This document shows, one piece after another, positions 22,715 through 30,364 of a stretch of 36,061 bases of DNA. Both the position numbers and the translations under genes were made by a program. A model generated the notes under the pieces. That model saw only the letters and a list, made by a program, of their open reading frames with translations, did not search any database and was not told the origin of the DNA. Every line of letters begins with the position of its first letter. Positions within the stretch are counted from its first letter, which is position 1. Source of the stretch: Clostridia bacterium (GTDB lineage: Bacteria > Bacillota > Clostridia > Oscillospirales > Acutalibacteraceae); assembly GCA_022767925.1 (NCBI GenBank), contig JALENG010000059.1, positions 1 to 36,061 on the forward strand. The letters run 5' to 3'.

Positions 22715-25138
22715 TTATTTGCGGAGCAAAAGAGCGTTGCCCTCGGCCTGTACGCGCCATTCCTCGCCGTTTACCACAGCCTTTTCCGTCCCGGCCGGCA
22801 GATAGGCAACGATCTCCTGTACATCCATGCCCTCGCTGCGCACGGTCAGGGTGCCGCTGGCGACTTCTGCCTCCAGCCAGCCGCACACGCCGTCGTCGTA
22901 ATACTCCTGGCGCATATGGTCCTTGACCTGCAGTACCACCTGCAGCCCGGTGAAGTTCTCATCGGCAATGTGCATGGGGGTCTCGCACAGCATGGGAATC
23001 ATGTGGTTTTCGCGCAGGTACAGCGGGATCTTCTGGATATCCTTCTCCACCTGAATCCAGCAGCCGCCGCAGATTCTCTCCCCGGTATGGAAATCGACCC
23101 ATTCGCCCTGCGGCAGATACACGCGGTGGATCTGCTGATCGAACACCGGCGCCACCAGCAGCGATCCGCCCAGCATGTACTGGGTGGAGATATTGCGCAC
23201 GTTGAAGTCCTCCTGGAATTCGAGGATCATGGCCCGCATCATGGGCAGGCCCAGGCGGTGCGTTTCATATGCCGTGCTATAGATATAGGGCAGCATCTTA
23301 TAGCGCAGCTTGTTAATCGAGAGGAACGCCTTCTGTGCCGTCTCGGAGAATACCCACGGCTCGCGCGGGGTGGACTGGCCGTGGCTGCGGCTCAGGGGGC
23401 TCATCAGGCCCATCTGGACGGAACGGATGTACTCCTCGTCCCCGGGGATCACGCGATTCCCCTCGTAGTCGCAGTTGTAGAAGCCGCCAATATCAAAGCC
23501 CCAGAACGACACGCCGCTGACGCCCATGCTCAGACCGCCGTTGAGAATCGAGGCCAGGTTGTTCTGAGCCGCGGAGGAATCGCCCGCCCAGTTGGCCGGA
23601 TAGTTCTGGCTGCCCGCATAACCGCTGCGGCCCCACAGCAATGCCTTCTCGCCCATCTCCTCCTTGGCTTCGCGGGAGGCCTCGTAGATGGTCTTGGCGT
23701 ACAGCAGGGTGTATTTATTGTGGCTCTGCAGACCGGTGGAACCGTCATAGAAAACGGCATCCTCGGGAATTTCCTCGGAGAAGTCGGTCTTGATAACGCC
23801 GACGCCCATGCGCATCAGGCGCTTAACGCGCTCTTTCATATAGGCAACCAGTTCCGGATTGGTGAAGTCCAGCGCCGCCACTCCGGCACCGGCCACATCG
23901 CCCTCGCCGGGAGAGAAGACGCACGGCTCGCCATCGCGGTTTTTCACCAGATAGCCCCGTTCCTTCATCAGCAGGTACTGCTTGGAAATATCGCCGCTCC
24001 CGTCCCAGCGGTTGGTCGTCTGCACATAGGGGAACATCCACAGCGACAGGTGAATCCCCTTGCTGCGCAGCCAGCGGATCATCCCCTCGGGATCGGGGAA
24101 GCGCTGTTCGTCAAACGCAAGCAGCTCGCTCCCACCAGAGGGGGACATCGAATCCAGCCAGCCGTCGATGTGAATGACATCCACCGACATGCCGAACTGT
24201 TCCATCTGCTCGACAATTTCCTCCACTTCCGCCCGGGTCATATAGCTCATCCGGGACATCCAGAAGCCGAACGCCCACCGCGGTATCATCTCCGACCGAC
24301 CGCTCAGAGCCGTGTAATCCTCCAGCAGGCCCCTATAATCCCGGTTGCAGAACATGTAGTAGTCGAGATACGGATCCTCCGTCTCCATGGTATAGGAAAC
24401 GCCGGAGGTCGCACCCATATTAAAGTGCGTGCGGGTGTACGTATTGAGCAGAATCGAGTACCCGGAAGAGCTCATGAAATAAGGCATGCCTTTATAGGAG
24501 ATATCCGAGTTGGTGGACTGAGCATCCCTCTGCCAGACCGTGATCTTCTGTCCCCGCTTGTTAAAGCCGGTGAACTTCTCACCGAAGCCGTAGAATGCCT
24601 CGTCGCAGTACATGTAATAGGTCTCAAAGGTGTCGGTCACCGTACCGTTTTCGTCCACGGTAAACCCAACGGGGATCGCCTTATACTTCTGATCGACGTT
24701 GTGATCCTTAATCTGCTCCCGGGTCAGCTCTTCCCCGTCCAGCGTGATCACCATTTCCCACGGGCATTTGCGGATGGTCAGTGTCACCCGCTCCGTCTTC
24801 ACCAGGATAAAGTCCTCCTCTTCCTGCACCTTCACGCCGGTGTGCGGACGGAACGAGAATACCTCGTTGGTGCGCTGGGGCATTTTCCCCTCCGGGTACA
24901 TCCGGAAGCGGAACACCGTCTCCCCCACAAATCCAATCTGCACCAGTGCCTGGCGACCGCGGAATGTCTCCACCTGGAACACGGCACCGGACTCATCCGG
25001 CTCGTAGGCCGTAATCTTGCTCAAAAAGTCCTTCTGGCCCTTTTGGTTAAAATGGCTGTATCCTTTTTCCACATGAAGCGGATCGCCCCCCATATTCGGG
25101 CAGTACCCCTTTTTCCCCGTATCCTGTACCAAAATCAT
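22715..25138 (-). CDS. Glycoside hydrolase family 31 (alpha-xylosidase/alpha-glucosidase, YicI-like)
   Basis: 807 residues. An N-terminal beta-sandwich occupies about 1-270 and includes YGFGEKFTGFNKRG. The (beta/alpha)8 barrel occupies about 285-600. The nucleophile is Asp452 in KTDFSE (450-455), and the acid/base is Asp520 in NWAGDSS (516-522). SFWGFDIGGF and the C-terminal beta domains (about 610-807) complete the GH31 layout. KTDFSE and the NWAGD region are closest to YicI-type alpha-xylosidases, though alpha-glucosidase activity is possible. There is no signal peptide, so it is cytoplasmic. It is a single-gene unit with a TATAAT -10 but a poor -35, suggesting activation or sugar control. 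Confidence 0.92.
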   Translation of the reverse strand: MILVQDTGKKGYCPNMGGDPLHVEKGYSHFNQKGQKDFLSKITAYEPDESGAVFQVETFRGRQALVQIGFVGETVFRFRMYPEGKMPQRTNEVFSFRPHTGVKVQEEEDFILVKTERVTLTIRKCPWEMVITLDGEELTREQIKDHNVDQKYKAIPVGFTVDENGTVTDTFETYYMYCDEAFYGFGEKFTGFNKRGQKITVWQRDAQSTNSDISYKGMPYFMSSSGYSILLNTYTRTHFNMGATSGVSYTMETEDPYLDYYMFCNRDYRGLLEDYTALSGRSEMIPRWAFGFWMSRMSYMTRAEVEEIVEQMEQFGMSVDVIHIDGWLDSMSPSGGSELLAFDEQRFPDPEGMIRWLRSKGIHLSLWMFPYVQTTNRWDGSGDISKQYLLMKERGYLVKNRDGEPCVFSPGEGDVAGAGVAALDFTNPELVAYMKERVKRLMRMGVGVIKTDFSEEIPEDAVFYDGSTGLQSHNKYTLLYAKTIYEASREAKEEMGEKALLWGRSGYAGSQNYPANWAGDSSAAQNNLASILNGGLSMGVSGVSFWGFDIGGFYNCDYEGNRVIPGDEEYIRSVQMGLMSPLSRSHGQSTPREPWVFSETAQKAFLSINKLRYKMLPYIYSTAYETHRLGLPMMRAMILEFQEDFNVRNISTQYMLGGSLLVAPVFDQQIHRVYLPQGEWVDFHTGERICGGCWIQVEKDIQKIPLYLRENHMIPMLCETPMHIADENFTGLQVVLQVKDHMRQEYYDDGVCGWLEAEVASGTLTVRSEGMDVQEIVAYLPAGTEKAVVNGEEWRVQAEGNALLLRK

Positions 25139-25251
25139 CGTTTATTTTCGCCCCTTCCCAAAATAATAAAACCACGCTTTCCGGACAGAACTCCTCCCGG
25201 AATCCGCCGTTTGACCGTTACCGGAATTCCGTCCCGTATACTCGTTAACTT

Positions 25252-25287
25252 ATTATAGTCTATCATATCCAACCCAGTTAATCAACT
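25252..25287 (-). promoter_or_regulatory. Likely promoter region of the GH31 gene
   Basis: Minus strand TATAAT (25252-25257) without a convincing -35. The inverted repeat AGTT-AATC-AACT (25276-25287) sits where a -35 or activator site would be. Confidence 0.4.
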
Positions 25288-25360
25288 GCATTTCCTTATT
25301 CCGTCATAAATTTTATATTCCCCATATCAGAATCATTGGATAGGTTTCGCAGGAGAAAAG

Positions 25361-25395
25361 AAAGAAGCGCAGGCATCGGGTCCCTGCGCTTCTTT
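25361..25395 (-). terminator. Terminator of the DUF2325-DUF3793-flavodoxin operon
   Basis: AAAGAAGCGCAGG (25361-25373) pairs perfectly with CCTGCGCTTCTTT (25383-25395). T-rich sequence (CTTCTTTCTTTTC) follows on the minus strand. Confidence 0.85.
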
Positions 25396-25410
25396 GGGAT
25401 TTTTCGTTTT

Positions 25411-25836
25411 TTACAGGGCCAGCGCTTCCCCCAGTGCCTCGCACTGGCGCACGCCGTCCTCATCGGGCGCTCCGCAGCAGATCACGCTCCCGCAGGCAAG
25501 CACCGCCCCGGCTTCCCCGCACGTTTTTTCCCATACGCGCATCCACTCTCCGTCCCCCCAGCCGTACGAGCCGAACAGGGCGATCTTCTTCCCGCTCAGC
25601 CGGCTCTCGCAATCAACGAACATGGGTTCAAATTCCTCCTCCTCCAGGGTTTCGTCCCCCATGGCGGGGCATCCAAATGCGATGACGTCAAAATCCCCCA
25701 TCTGACCGGCATCGAACTGGTCCGCCGTCAGCAGGGAGACCTGTGCGCCCCGGTTCCCGGCACCGGCAGCCACCGCTTCGGCCATCCTCTGGGTATTGCC
25801 TGTACCGCTCCAATAAACTACTGCGACCTTGCTCAT
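25411..25836 (-). CDS. Flavodoxin
   Basis: 141 residues, short-chain flavodoxin. The FMN phosphate loop is YWSGTGNTQ (8-16). The second loop FGCPAMGDETLEEEEFEPM (54-72) and the third loop FGSYGWGDGEWM (about 88-99) supply isoalloxazine contacts. It carries electrons in place of ferredoxin when iron is short. It is the third gene of an operon (34-base gap after DUF3793) whose promoter carries the same palindrome as the feo genes. This strongly suggests induction under iron limitation. Several Cys residues near the C terminus (CGSVICCG) are common in clostridial flavodoxins. Confidence 0.93.
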   Translation of the reverse strand: MSKVAVVYWSGTGNTQRMAEAVAAGAGNRGAQVSLLTADQFDAGQMGDFDVIAFGCPAMGDETLEEEEFEPMFVDCESRLSGKKIALFGSYGWGDGEWMRVWEKTCGEAGAVLACGSVICCGAPDEDGVRQCEALGEALAL

Positions 25837-25870
25837 CTTTTGTAACCAACCTTTCTTAAAAAAATGTCTG

Positions 25871-26419
25871 TCAGGAAATGGCGACTGTCAGCCGCTCGAT
25901 GGATGCACCTCTGGCCCACTGTTCGCAGTACACCCTTGTACACTTCTGGTACTTGGCGAAGGTTTTCCGGGCCGCTTCTTCCTCTCCATAAACCTTCCAG
26001 CAGCCCACACATTTGTGACCGCAGGCCCTGTTGCCGATAAAACCATCCACATCCTCCGGGGGATATCCGAGGAACACCCCGACCTCATGGGGAAATTCGC
26101 CGCCCTGCCGGAAGCGGTCCATCAACCGGCACAGACAGGGCTGCACCCGGATATCCGGATACCCGCACTTTTGCAGCAGGGCGATAACCGCCTGCTTGGA
26201 GAGATCCCGCTCCAGATCACTGGGGCGGAACACATAGATCAGCGCCCGTTTTTCCGAACAGTGCAGGGGCAGCACCCGCAGTCCCCTGGGGACCAGTCGC
26301 CGATTCAGGCCCCGAATCTCCTCCATCAGCCTGCTGCCGGGCCGGCAGGAAAACAGACTGCCTGTCTTCATACCGGCCAGCGTGGGCGAACAGTGGAGCA
26401 CAATCATTTGATCCGTCAT
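25871..26419 (-). CDS. DUF3793 family protein, Cys-rich
   Basis: 182 residues from the ATG at 26419, which overlaps the DUF2325 stop as ATGA, so the two are translationally coupled. The family signature is clear: HCSPTLAGMKTGSLFSC (9-25), IYVFRPSDLERDL (61-73), FPHEVGVFLGYPPEDVDGF (109-127) and CGHKCVGCWKVYG (133-145). There are eleven cysteines. The conserved set C133-x3-C137-x2-C140 looks suited to metal, cluster or haem binding. The function of the family is not known to me. It lies between DUF2325 and flavodoxin, behind a predicted iron-type operator, which argues for a role in iron starvation or iron handling. Confidence 0.88.
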   Translation of the reverse strand: MTDQMIVLHCSPTLAGMKTGSLFSCRPGSRLMEEIRGLNRRLVPRGLRVLPLHCSEKRALIYVFRPSDLERDLSKQAVIALLQKCGYPDIRVQPCLCRLMDRFRQGGEFPHEVGVFLGYPPEDVDGFIGNRACGHKCVGCWKVYGEEEAARKTFAKYQKCTRVYCEQWARGASIERLTVAIS

Positions 26420-26709
26420 CGTCCGTCCTCCTGTCCCATATGCTCTTCCAAAATATTTTTCAGCGCGGCCATCGAGCTTGTGTGGCTGCGGGCGATGTGT
26501 ACATGCTCCCCTCTGGCCTCCCGCAGCGCACAGCGGACCATGGTGTGGGAAATGGTACTGGTAAACAGCACCAGCAAATCCGGACAGCCCATATTTTTCA
26601 GGCCGGCATTCATGTTCGTATATACGCGGGCGCTGCAGTGATAGGACCGGCACAGCTCTTTATACTGTCTGACCATGCACTCATTTCCGCCGACAATGAC
26701 CACGCTCAT
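26416..26709 (-). CDS. DUF2325 family protein
   Basis: 97 residues, a complete short DUF2325 protein: MSVVIVGGNECMVRQYKELC (Rossmann-like start), then the core LVLFTSTISHTMVRCALREA, then VHIARSHTSSMAALKNILEEH. The family occurs in many bacteria as a small cytoplasmic nucleotide-fold-like protein without a firm function. It is the first gene of the operon with DUF3793 (4-base ATGA overlap) and flavodoxin. The operon is preceded by a 44-bp dyad with a DtxR-type palindrome at its centre. The VGGN and TST-H segments suggest ligand or metal binding, but no catalysis can be inferred. Confidence 0.88.
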   Translation of the reverse strand: MSVVIVGGNECMVRQYKELCRSYHCSARVYTNMNAGLKNMGCPDLLVLFTSTISHTMVRCALREARGEHVHIARSHTSSMAALKNILEEHMGQEDGR

Positions 26710-26730
26710 AGTATACCCCTTTCTTCTCTG

Positions 26731-26774
26731 TTTTTTGCAGAGAAGTTAGTCTAAACTAACTACTCTGCAAAAAA
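26731..26774. promoter_or_regulatory. 44-bp dyad with iron-type operator core before DUF2325
   Basis: TTTTTTGCAGAG (26731-26742) and CTCTGCAAAAAA (26763-26774) are perfect complements. They flank GTTAGTCTAAACTAAC (26745-26760), the same palindrome type as at the feo genes. The dyad should cover the DUF2325 promoter, with TTGCAG as a possible -35. Confidence 0.8.
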
Positions 26775-26777
26775 TAA

Positions 26778-26824
26778 GCCGCTGCGGCCCCCTGCCGGAT
26801 TCTCTCCAGTATGGGTACAGCGGC
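26778..26824 (-). terminator. Terminator of the feo operon
   Basis: On the minus strand GCCGCTG and CAGCGGC (plus 26778-26784 and 26818-26824) form the stem, and TTATTTTTT follows. The T-run coincides with the edge of the DUF2325 operator dyad. Confidence 0.75.
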
Positions 26825-26860
26825 CGTTTTCCTGTATTTTTCCTTGCAGAAACTGCCGTT

Positions 26861-27034
26861 TTATTTTTGGGAATGGCAGGACCCGTGCATGGCGCAGTGC
26901 GCACAGTTACAGCCGCAGGAGGATTTCCCCTGCTTTTTCTGCCGGATCAAAGACCGCAGAATGAGAATCACGATGGCGGCCAAAGCAAGGCAAATCAAGA
27001 TGGTTCCGATATGGGCGCTTATCCATTGCAGCAT
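26861..27034 (-). CDS. FeoB-associated Cys-rich membrane protein
   Basis: 57 residues. One membrane helix (about 8-27, GTILICLALAAIVILIL) is followed by a basic turn (RQKKQGK) and a Cys-rich tail, SCGCNCAHCAMHGSC, then HSQK. The pattern fits the small FeoB-associated Cys-rich membrane proteins that usually lie directly after feoB. Six of its seven cysteines (all but Cys15) plus histidines are in the tail and could bind ferrous iron on its way through or from the transporter. ATG at 27032-27034 with AAAGGAG upstream. It lies 91 bases after feoB and is the last gene of the feo operon. Confidence 0.9.
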   Translation of the reverse strand: MLQWISAHIGTILICLALAAIVILILRSLIRQKKQGKSSCGCNCAHCAMHGSCHSQK

Positions 27035-27116
27035 GGCAAATCACTCCTTTGACTGAAAATAAAGCTGGATATCGCAGATGGCCAAATATCACAGGATCTT
27101 GGCTGTTCTGAGAGGG

Positions 27117-27135
27117 CCAATCCCCTCAGGATTGG
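27117..27135 (-). other. Hairpin over the feoB stop codon
   Basis: CCAATCC and GGATTGG around a 5-base loop, with no T-run. Possibly a stability element separating feoB from the small gene downstream. Confidence 0.4.
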
Positions 27136-29618
27136 CGGGCTGCCTTACTGGAAAGCCGGGTGGCCTCCTTGTAGGGGCGGAAAAGCATGTAGAGGATCAG
27201 AGCGAGGGCCGCCAGGGCAAAAATCAGGCCGACGATGTTCAGCTGGCCGGTGAAGGCATTGCCGAACTGGTTGATCATCAGCGAAATGATGTAGGCAAAT
27301 CCGCACTGATAGCCGATGGCAAACCAGGTCCACTTGGCGTTGTTCATCTCGCGCTTGATGGCGCCGATGGCCGCAAAGCAGGGAGCACACAGAAGATTGA
27401 ATACCAGGAAGGAGTAACCGGTGATGCCGGTAAAAGCCATCGCCAGGTTCTGATACACCGTGCCGTCGCCGCCATAGAGAATACCCAGGGTACCCACGAT
27501 GTTCTCCTTGGCGACCAAGCCGGTAATCGAGGCCACTGCCGCCTGCCAGTTGCCCCAGCCCAGCGGCTGGAAGATCCAGGCAATCGCACCGCCGATCGCC
27601 GCCAGGATGGAGTGGTTGATCTCCTCCTCGCCGAGCATTCGGAAGGCACCGTCCACGAAGCCGAAGTAGGTAGTGAACCAAACAAAAATGGTGGACAGCA
27701 AGATGATGGTGCCGGCCTTCTTGATAAAGCTCCAGCCGCGCTCCCACATGCTGCGCAGTACATTGCCCAGAGTGGGCCAGTGATACGCGGGCAGCTCCAT
27801 AACAAAGGGAGCCGGCTCACCCGCGAAGGGACGGGTCTTCTTCAGCATAATGCCGGAGATGATGATGGCAGCCATGCCGATAAAGTAAGCCGAAGTGGCC
27901 ACCCAGGCGCTGCCGCCGAAAATCGCACCGGCGATCATGGCGATAAAGGGAACCTTCGCCCCGCAGGGGATAAAGGTGGTGGTCATAATGGTCATGCGGC
28001 GGTCGCGCTCATTCTCAATGGTACGCGAGGCCATGATGCCGGGTACACCGCAGCCGGTGCCAATCAGCATGGGGATAAAGCTCTTGCCCGAAAGGCCGAA
28101 TTTGCGGAAGATGCGGTCCAGAACAAAGGCGATACGGGCCATGTAACCGCAGGCCTCCAGGAACGCCAGCAGCAGGAACAGTACCAGCATCTGGGGAACA
28201 AAACCCAGAACGGCGCCCACACCGGCCACAATACCGTCGAGGATCAGACCGCTGAGCCAATCGTCTGCGCCCACGCTCTCCAGTCCGTTCTCCACCAGAA
28301 CCGGGATACCGGGCACCCACACGCCGTATGCGGCGGGATCAGGCTCGTCAAAACCGTTTTCCTCCAGATACGCCACAGCCTCCACATAGGTCATGGGAAC
28401 TGTGGATTCCTCCCCGGCGTTTTCGGGGATCGTATCATAATACGCGGTCCATTCGTCAATGGCCAGGGTTTCCTCATCCTCCACCTCAATCGTTGCCGAA
28501 TCCGCAGCGGGGGTGAATGCTTTCAGTTCAGCCAAGACGGCATCCGCATCGAAGTCCTCGGCCTCCACATCCACTTCGCTGAAAGCTCCCACGGCCTGCA
28601 TGGCAGCCGTGTAGTCATCACTGGCCGCTTCGTAATCCGAGGCACCGATGGTGAACAGGTGCCATCCGTCGCCGAACAGGCCGTCATTGGCCCAGTCCGT
28701 CGCTATGGAACCGATGGTCACCATAGCGACGTAGTACACCAGGAACATAACCACCGCAAAGATGGGAAGGCCCAGCCAGCGGTTGGTGACAACCTTGTCA
28801 ATTCTATCGGAGGTCGAGAGCTTTCCGGCAGAATGCTTTTTGTAGCACCGCTTGATCACTTCGCCGATATACACATAGCGCTCATTGGTGATAATGGACT
28901 CGGCATCGTCGTCCAGCTCCTCCTCGGCGGCTTGGATATCCGCCTCGATGTGGGACAGCTCCTCGCCCTTGAGTGCCAGCTTTTCCAGCACCTTGTCGTC
29001 GCGCTCGAAAATCTTGATAGCGTACCAGCGCTGTTGCTCTTCCGGCAGGTTGTGTACGGCGGCCTCTTCAATGTGGGCAATGGCATGCTCTACCGGGCCG
29101 GAGAAGGTGTGCATGGGAACGGTCTTCCCGTTCTGCGCGGCGTCGATCGCCGCTTCGGCAGCATCCATAATGCCGTCGCTCTTCAGGGCCGAGATTTCCA
29201 CAACCCTGCAGCCCAGCGCCTTCGAGAGCTCGTCGGTGTGGATCTTATCCCCCTTCTTGCGCACCACGTCCATCATGTTGATGGCCACAACTACGGGGAT
29301 GCCCAGCTCGGTCAGCTGGGTGGTCAGATACAGGTTGCGCTCCAGGTTGGTGCCATCAATAATATTCAGGATAGCATCGGGGCGCTCGTTGATCAGGTAA
29401 TTCCGGGCAACCACTTCTTCCAGGGTATAAGGGGACAGCGAATAAATGCCAGGAAGGTCCGTAATGGTGACATCCGCGTGCTTTTTCAGCTTTCCTTCTT
29501 TTTTCTCCACCGTAACCCCGGGCCAGTTTCCGACGAACTGGTTGGAGCCGGTCAATGCGTTGAACAGCGTGGTTTTTCCGCTGTTCGGGTTGCCTGCCAG
29601 GGCAATTCTCAATTCCAT
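27126..29618 (-). CDS. feoB: Ferrous iron transporter FeoB with acidic loop insert
   Basis: 830 residues. The N-terminal G domain has G1 GNPNSGKTT (9-17), G3 DLPG (54-57), G4 NMMD (114-117) and G5 SAL. The helical GDI-like region is at about 170-270. Membrane Gate motifs follow: GCGVPGI, IPCGAKVPF, CAPCFAAI. It imports Fe2+ across the inner membrane. Between the first and second membrane helices lies about 110 residues of acidic sequence (about 323-432), rich in Asp, Glu and Ala, absent from the standard layout and explaining the length. It follows feoA by 82 bases, in which lie a hairpin and an operator copy. AAGGAG ribosome site 12 bases before the start. Confidence 0.96.
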   Translation of the reverse strand: MELRIALAGNPNSGKTTLFNALTGSNQFVGNWPGVTVEKKEGKLKKHADVTITDLPGIYSLSPYTLEEVVARNYLINERPDAILNIIDGTNLERNLYLTTQLTELGIPVVVAINMMDVVRKKGDKIHTDELSKALGCRVVEISALKSDGIMDAAEAAIDAAQNGKTVPMHTFSGPVEHAIAHIEEAAVHNLPEEQQRWYAIKIFERDDKVLEKLALKGEELSHIEADIQAAEEELDDDAESIITNERYVYIGEVIKRCYKKHSAGKLSTSDRIDKVVTNRWLGLPIFAVVMFLVYYVAMVTIGSIATDWANDGLFGDGWHLFTIGASDYEAASDDYTAAMQAVGAFSEVDVEAEDFDADAVLAELKAFTPAADSATIEVEDEETLAIDEWTAYYDTIPENAGEESTVPMTYVEAVAYLEENGFDEPDPAAYGVWVPGIPVLVENGLESVGADDWLSGLILDGIVAGVGAVLGFVPQMLVLFLLLAFLEACGYMARIAFVLDRIFRKFGLSGKSFIPMLIGTGCGVPGIMASRTIENERDRRMTIMTTTFIPCGAKVPFIAMIAGAIFGGSAWVATSAYFIGMAAIIISGIMLKKTRPFAGEPAPFVMELPAYHWPTLGNVLRSMWERGWSFIKKAGTIILLSTIFVWFTTYFGFVDGAFRMLGEEEINHSILAAIGGAIAWIFQPLGWGNWQAAVASITGLVAKENIVGTLGILYGGDGTVYQNLAMAFTGITGYSFLVFNLLCAPCFAAIGAIKREMNNAKWTWFAIGYQCGFAYIISLMINQFGNAFTGQLNIVGLIFALAALALILYMLFRPYKEATRLSSKAARQS

Positions 29619-29638
29619 GAGGGTAATTCTCTCCTTCC

Positions 29639-29654
29639 GTTAGCGTCCGCTAAC
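29639..29654. promoter_or_regulatory. Iron-type palindrome 3, before feoB
   Basis: GTTAGCGTCCGCTAAC: 6-base arms GTTAGC/GCTAAC with a 4-base centre, identical arms to the copy at 30234. It is 21 bases before the feoB start. Confidence 0.8.
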
Positions 29655-29670
29655 CTATATGCAAGAAATA

Positions 29671-29686
29671 AGGGGCACTTGCCCCT
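29671..29686 (-). terminator. Attenuator-like hairpin between feoA and feoB
   Basis: GGGGC-ACTT-GCCCC (29672-29685), followed on the minus strand by TTATTTCTTG. A partial terminator here would lower feoB relative to feoA. Confidence 0.55.
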
Positions 29687-29700
29687 GCGGTCAGGCCGGT

Positions 29701-29922
29701 TTACTCGACCTCAATCATGTCAGCGTCCGCTTTGCGGATGGACAGCTCATAGCCGCGGACCGTGATCTCCACCGGATCGCCCAGAGGAGCCACCTTGCGG
29801 ACAACCACTTCCACCCCCCGGGTAATGCCCATATCCATGATGCGGCGTTTGACCGCACCCTCGCCATGGAGTTTTACCACTTTCAGGGTATCCCCGATCT
29901 TTGCCTGCCGAAGCGTCTTCAT
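29701..29922 (-). CDS. feoA: FeoA-domain protein (second copy)
   Basis: 73 residues, a single SH3-like FeoA domain: MKTLRQAKIGDTLKVVKL, then AVKRRIMDMGITRGVEVVVRKVAPLGDPVEITVRGYELSIRKADADMIEV. All strands and the R-R/L..MGI..G turn are present. FeoA proteins bind FeoB and affect its activity. GGAGG ribosome site. It lies between another feoA-type gene (44-base gap) and feoB. It is closer to the canonical FeoA than the upstream copy and is the likely direct FeoB partner. Confidence 0.93.
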   Translation of the reverse strand: MKTLRQAKIGDTLKVVKLHGEGAVKRRIMDMGITRGVEVVVRKVAPLGDPVEITVRGYELSIRKADADMIEVE

Positions 29923-29966
29923 GTTCGTTTCCTCCTTCTTTCCTCGCGATAAAAACGGACAGAAAA

Positions 29967-30179
29967 TCAGATCATGATCTTCTGCGCCATCTCCTGACTG
30001 ATTGCAACGCGGGACTCCTTCACCTTCACGATGACATTGCCCCCCATGGTGTTGATGACAGACACATCCGTGCCCACCACAAAGCCCAGGTTTTCCAGAT
30101 GCTTTTTCACTTCTGGCTTCCCGCCGATTCTCTTCACCACATAATCTTCACCGGCATCTGCAAATGTAAGCGGCATCAT
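29967..30179 (-). CDS. feoA: FeoA-domain protein (first copy)
   Basis: 70 residues: MMPLTFADAGEDYVVKRIGGKPEVKKHLENLGFVVGTDVSVINTM, then VIVKVKESRVAISQEMAQKIMI. This is the diverged FeoA type (ENLGF.VG) that often precedes a canonical FeoA in Firmicutes with tandem copies. It is the first gene of the feo operon, with two palindromic operators between its promoter and start. GAGGGTG ribosome site. The role of the pair is not clear; one copy may interact with FeoB and the other may be regulatory. Confidence 0.92.
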   Translation of the reverse strand: MMPLTFADAGEDYVVKRIGGKPEVKKHLENLGFVVGTDVSVINTMGGNVIVKVKESRVAISQEMAQKIMI

Positions 30180-30200
30180 TCGCGCACCCTCTTTGTCTTA

Positions 30201-30216
30201 ATTAGCGGCCGCTAAC
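30201..30216. promoter_or_regulatory. Iron-type palindrome 1, feo leader
   Basis: ATTAGCGGCCGCTAAC; the inner 14 bases are a perfect palindrome. It lies about 35-50 bases downstream of the predicted feo start site. Confidence 0.75.
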
Positions 30217-30233
30217 CCATGCGGCCATAAAAA

Positions 30234-30249
30234 GTTAGCTTTCGCTAAC
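30234..30249. promoter_or_regulatory. Iron-type palindrome 2, at the feo transcription start
   Basis: GTTAGCTTTCGCTAAC, arms GTTAGC/GCTAAC. It lies immediately after the predicted start of the feo transcript, a classical repressor position. Confidence 0.85.
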
Positions 30250-30257
30250 CAAGAACT

Positions 30258-30286
30258 ATCATACCGTCCCCCTCCCGTTTTGTCAA
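30258..30286 (-). promoter_or_regulatory. Sigma-A promoter of the feo operon
   Basis: Minus strand TTGACA (30281-30286), 17-base spacer, TATGAT (30258-30263). The predicted start is near 30251, next to palindrome 2. Confidence 0.88.
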
Positions 30287-30364
30287 GCCTTTTTTCCCAT
30301 TTTTTCAAAATCCTGTAGAGATCCCCTGCCGCAGGAGTTTTTCCCCATAAAACTGCATTCTTCC

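Noticed and set aside
22703..25258. 851-codon open frame opposite the GH31 gene
   Set aside because: Antisense shadow of a GC-rich gene; the GH31 frame has all catalytic motifs.
27078..29765. Very long open frame on the plus strand opposite feoB (895 codons)
   Set aside because: It mirrors feoB codon use, has no recognisable domain and runs across intergenic operators.
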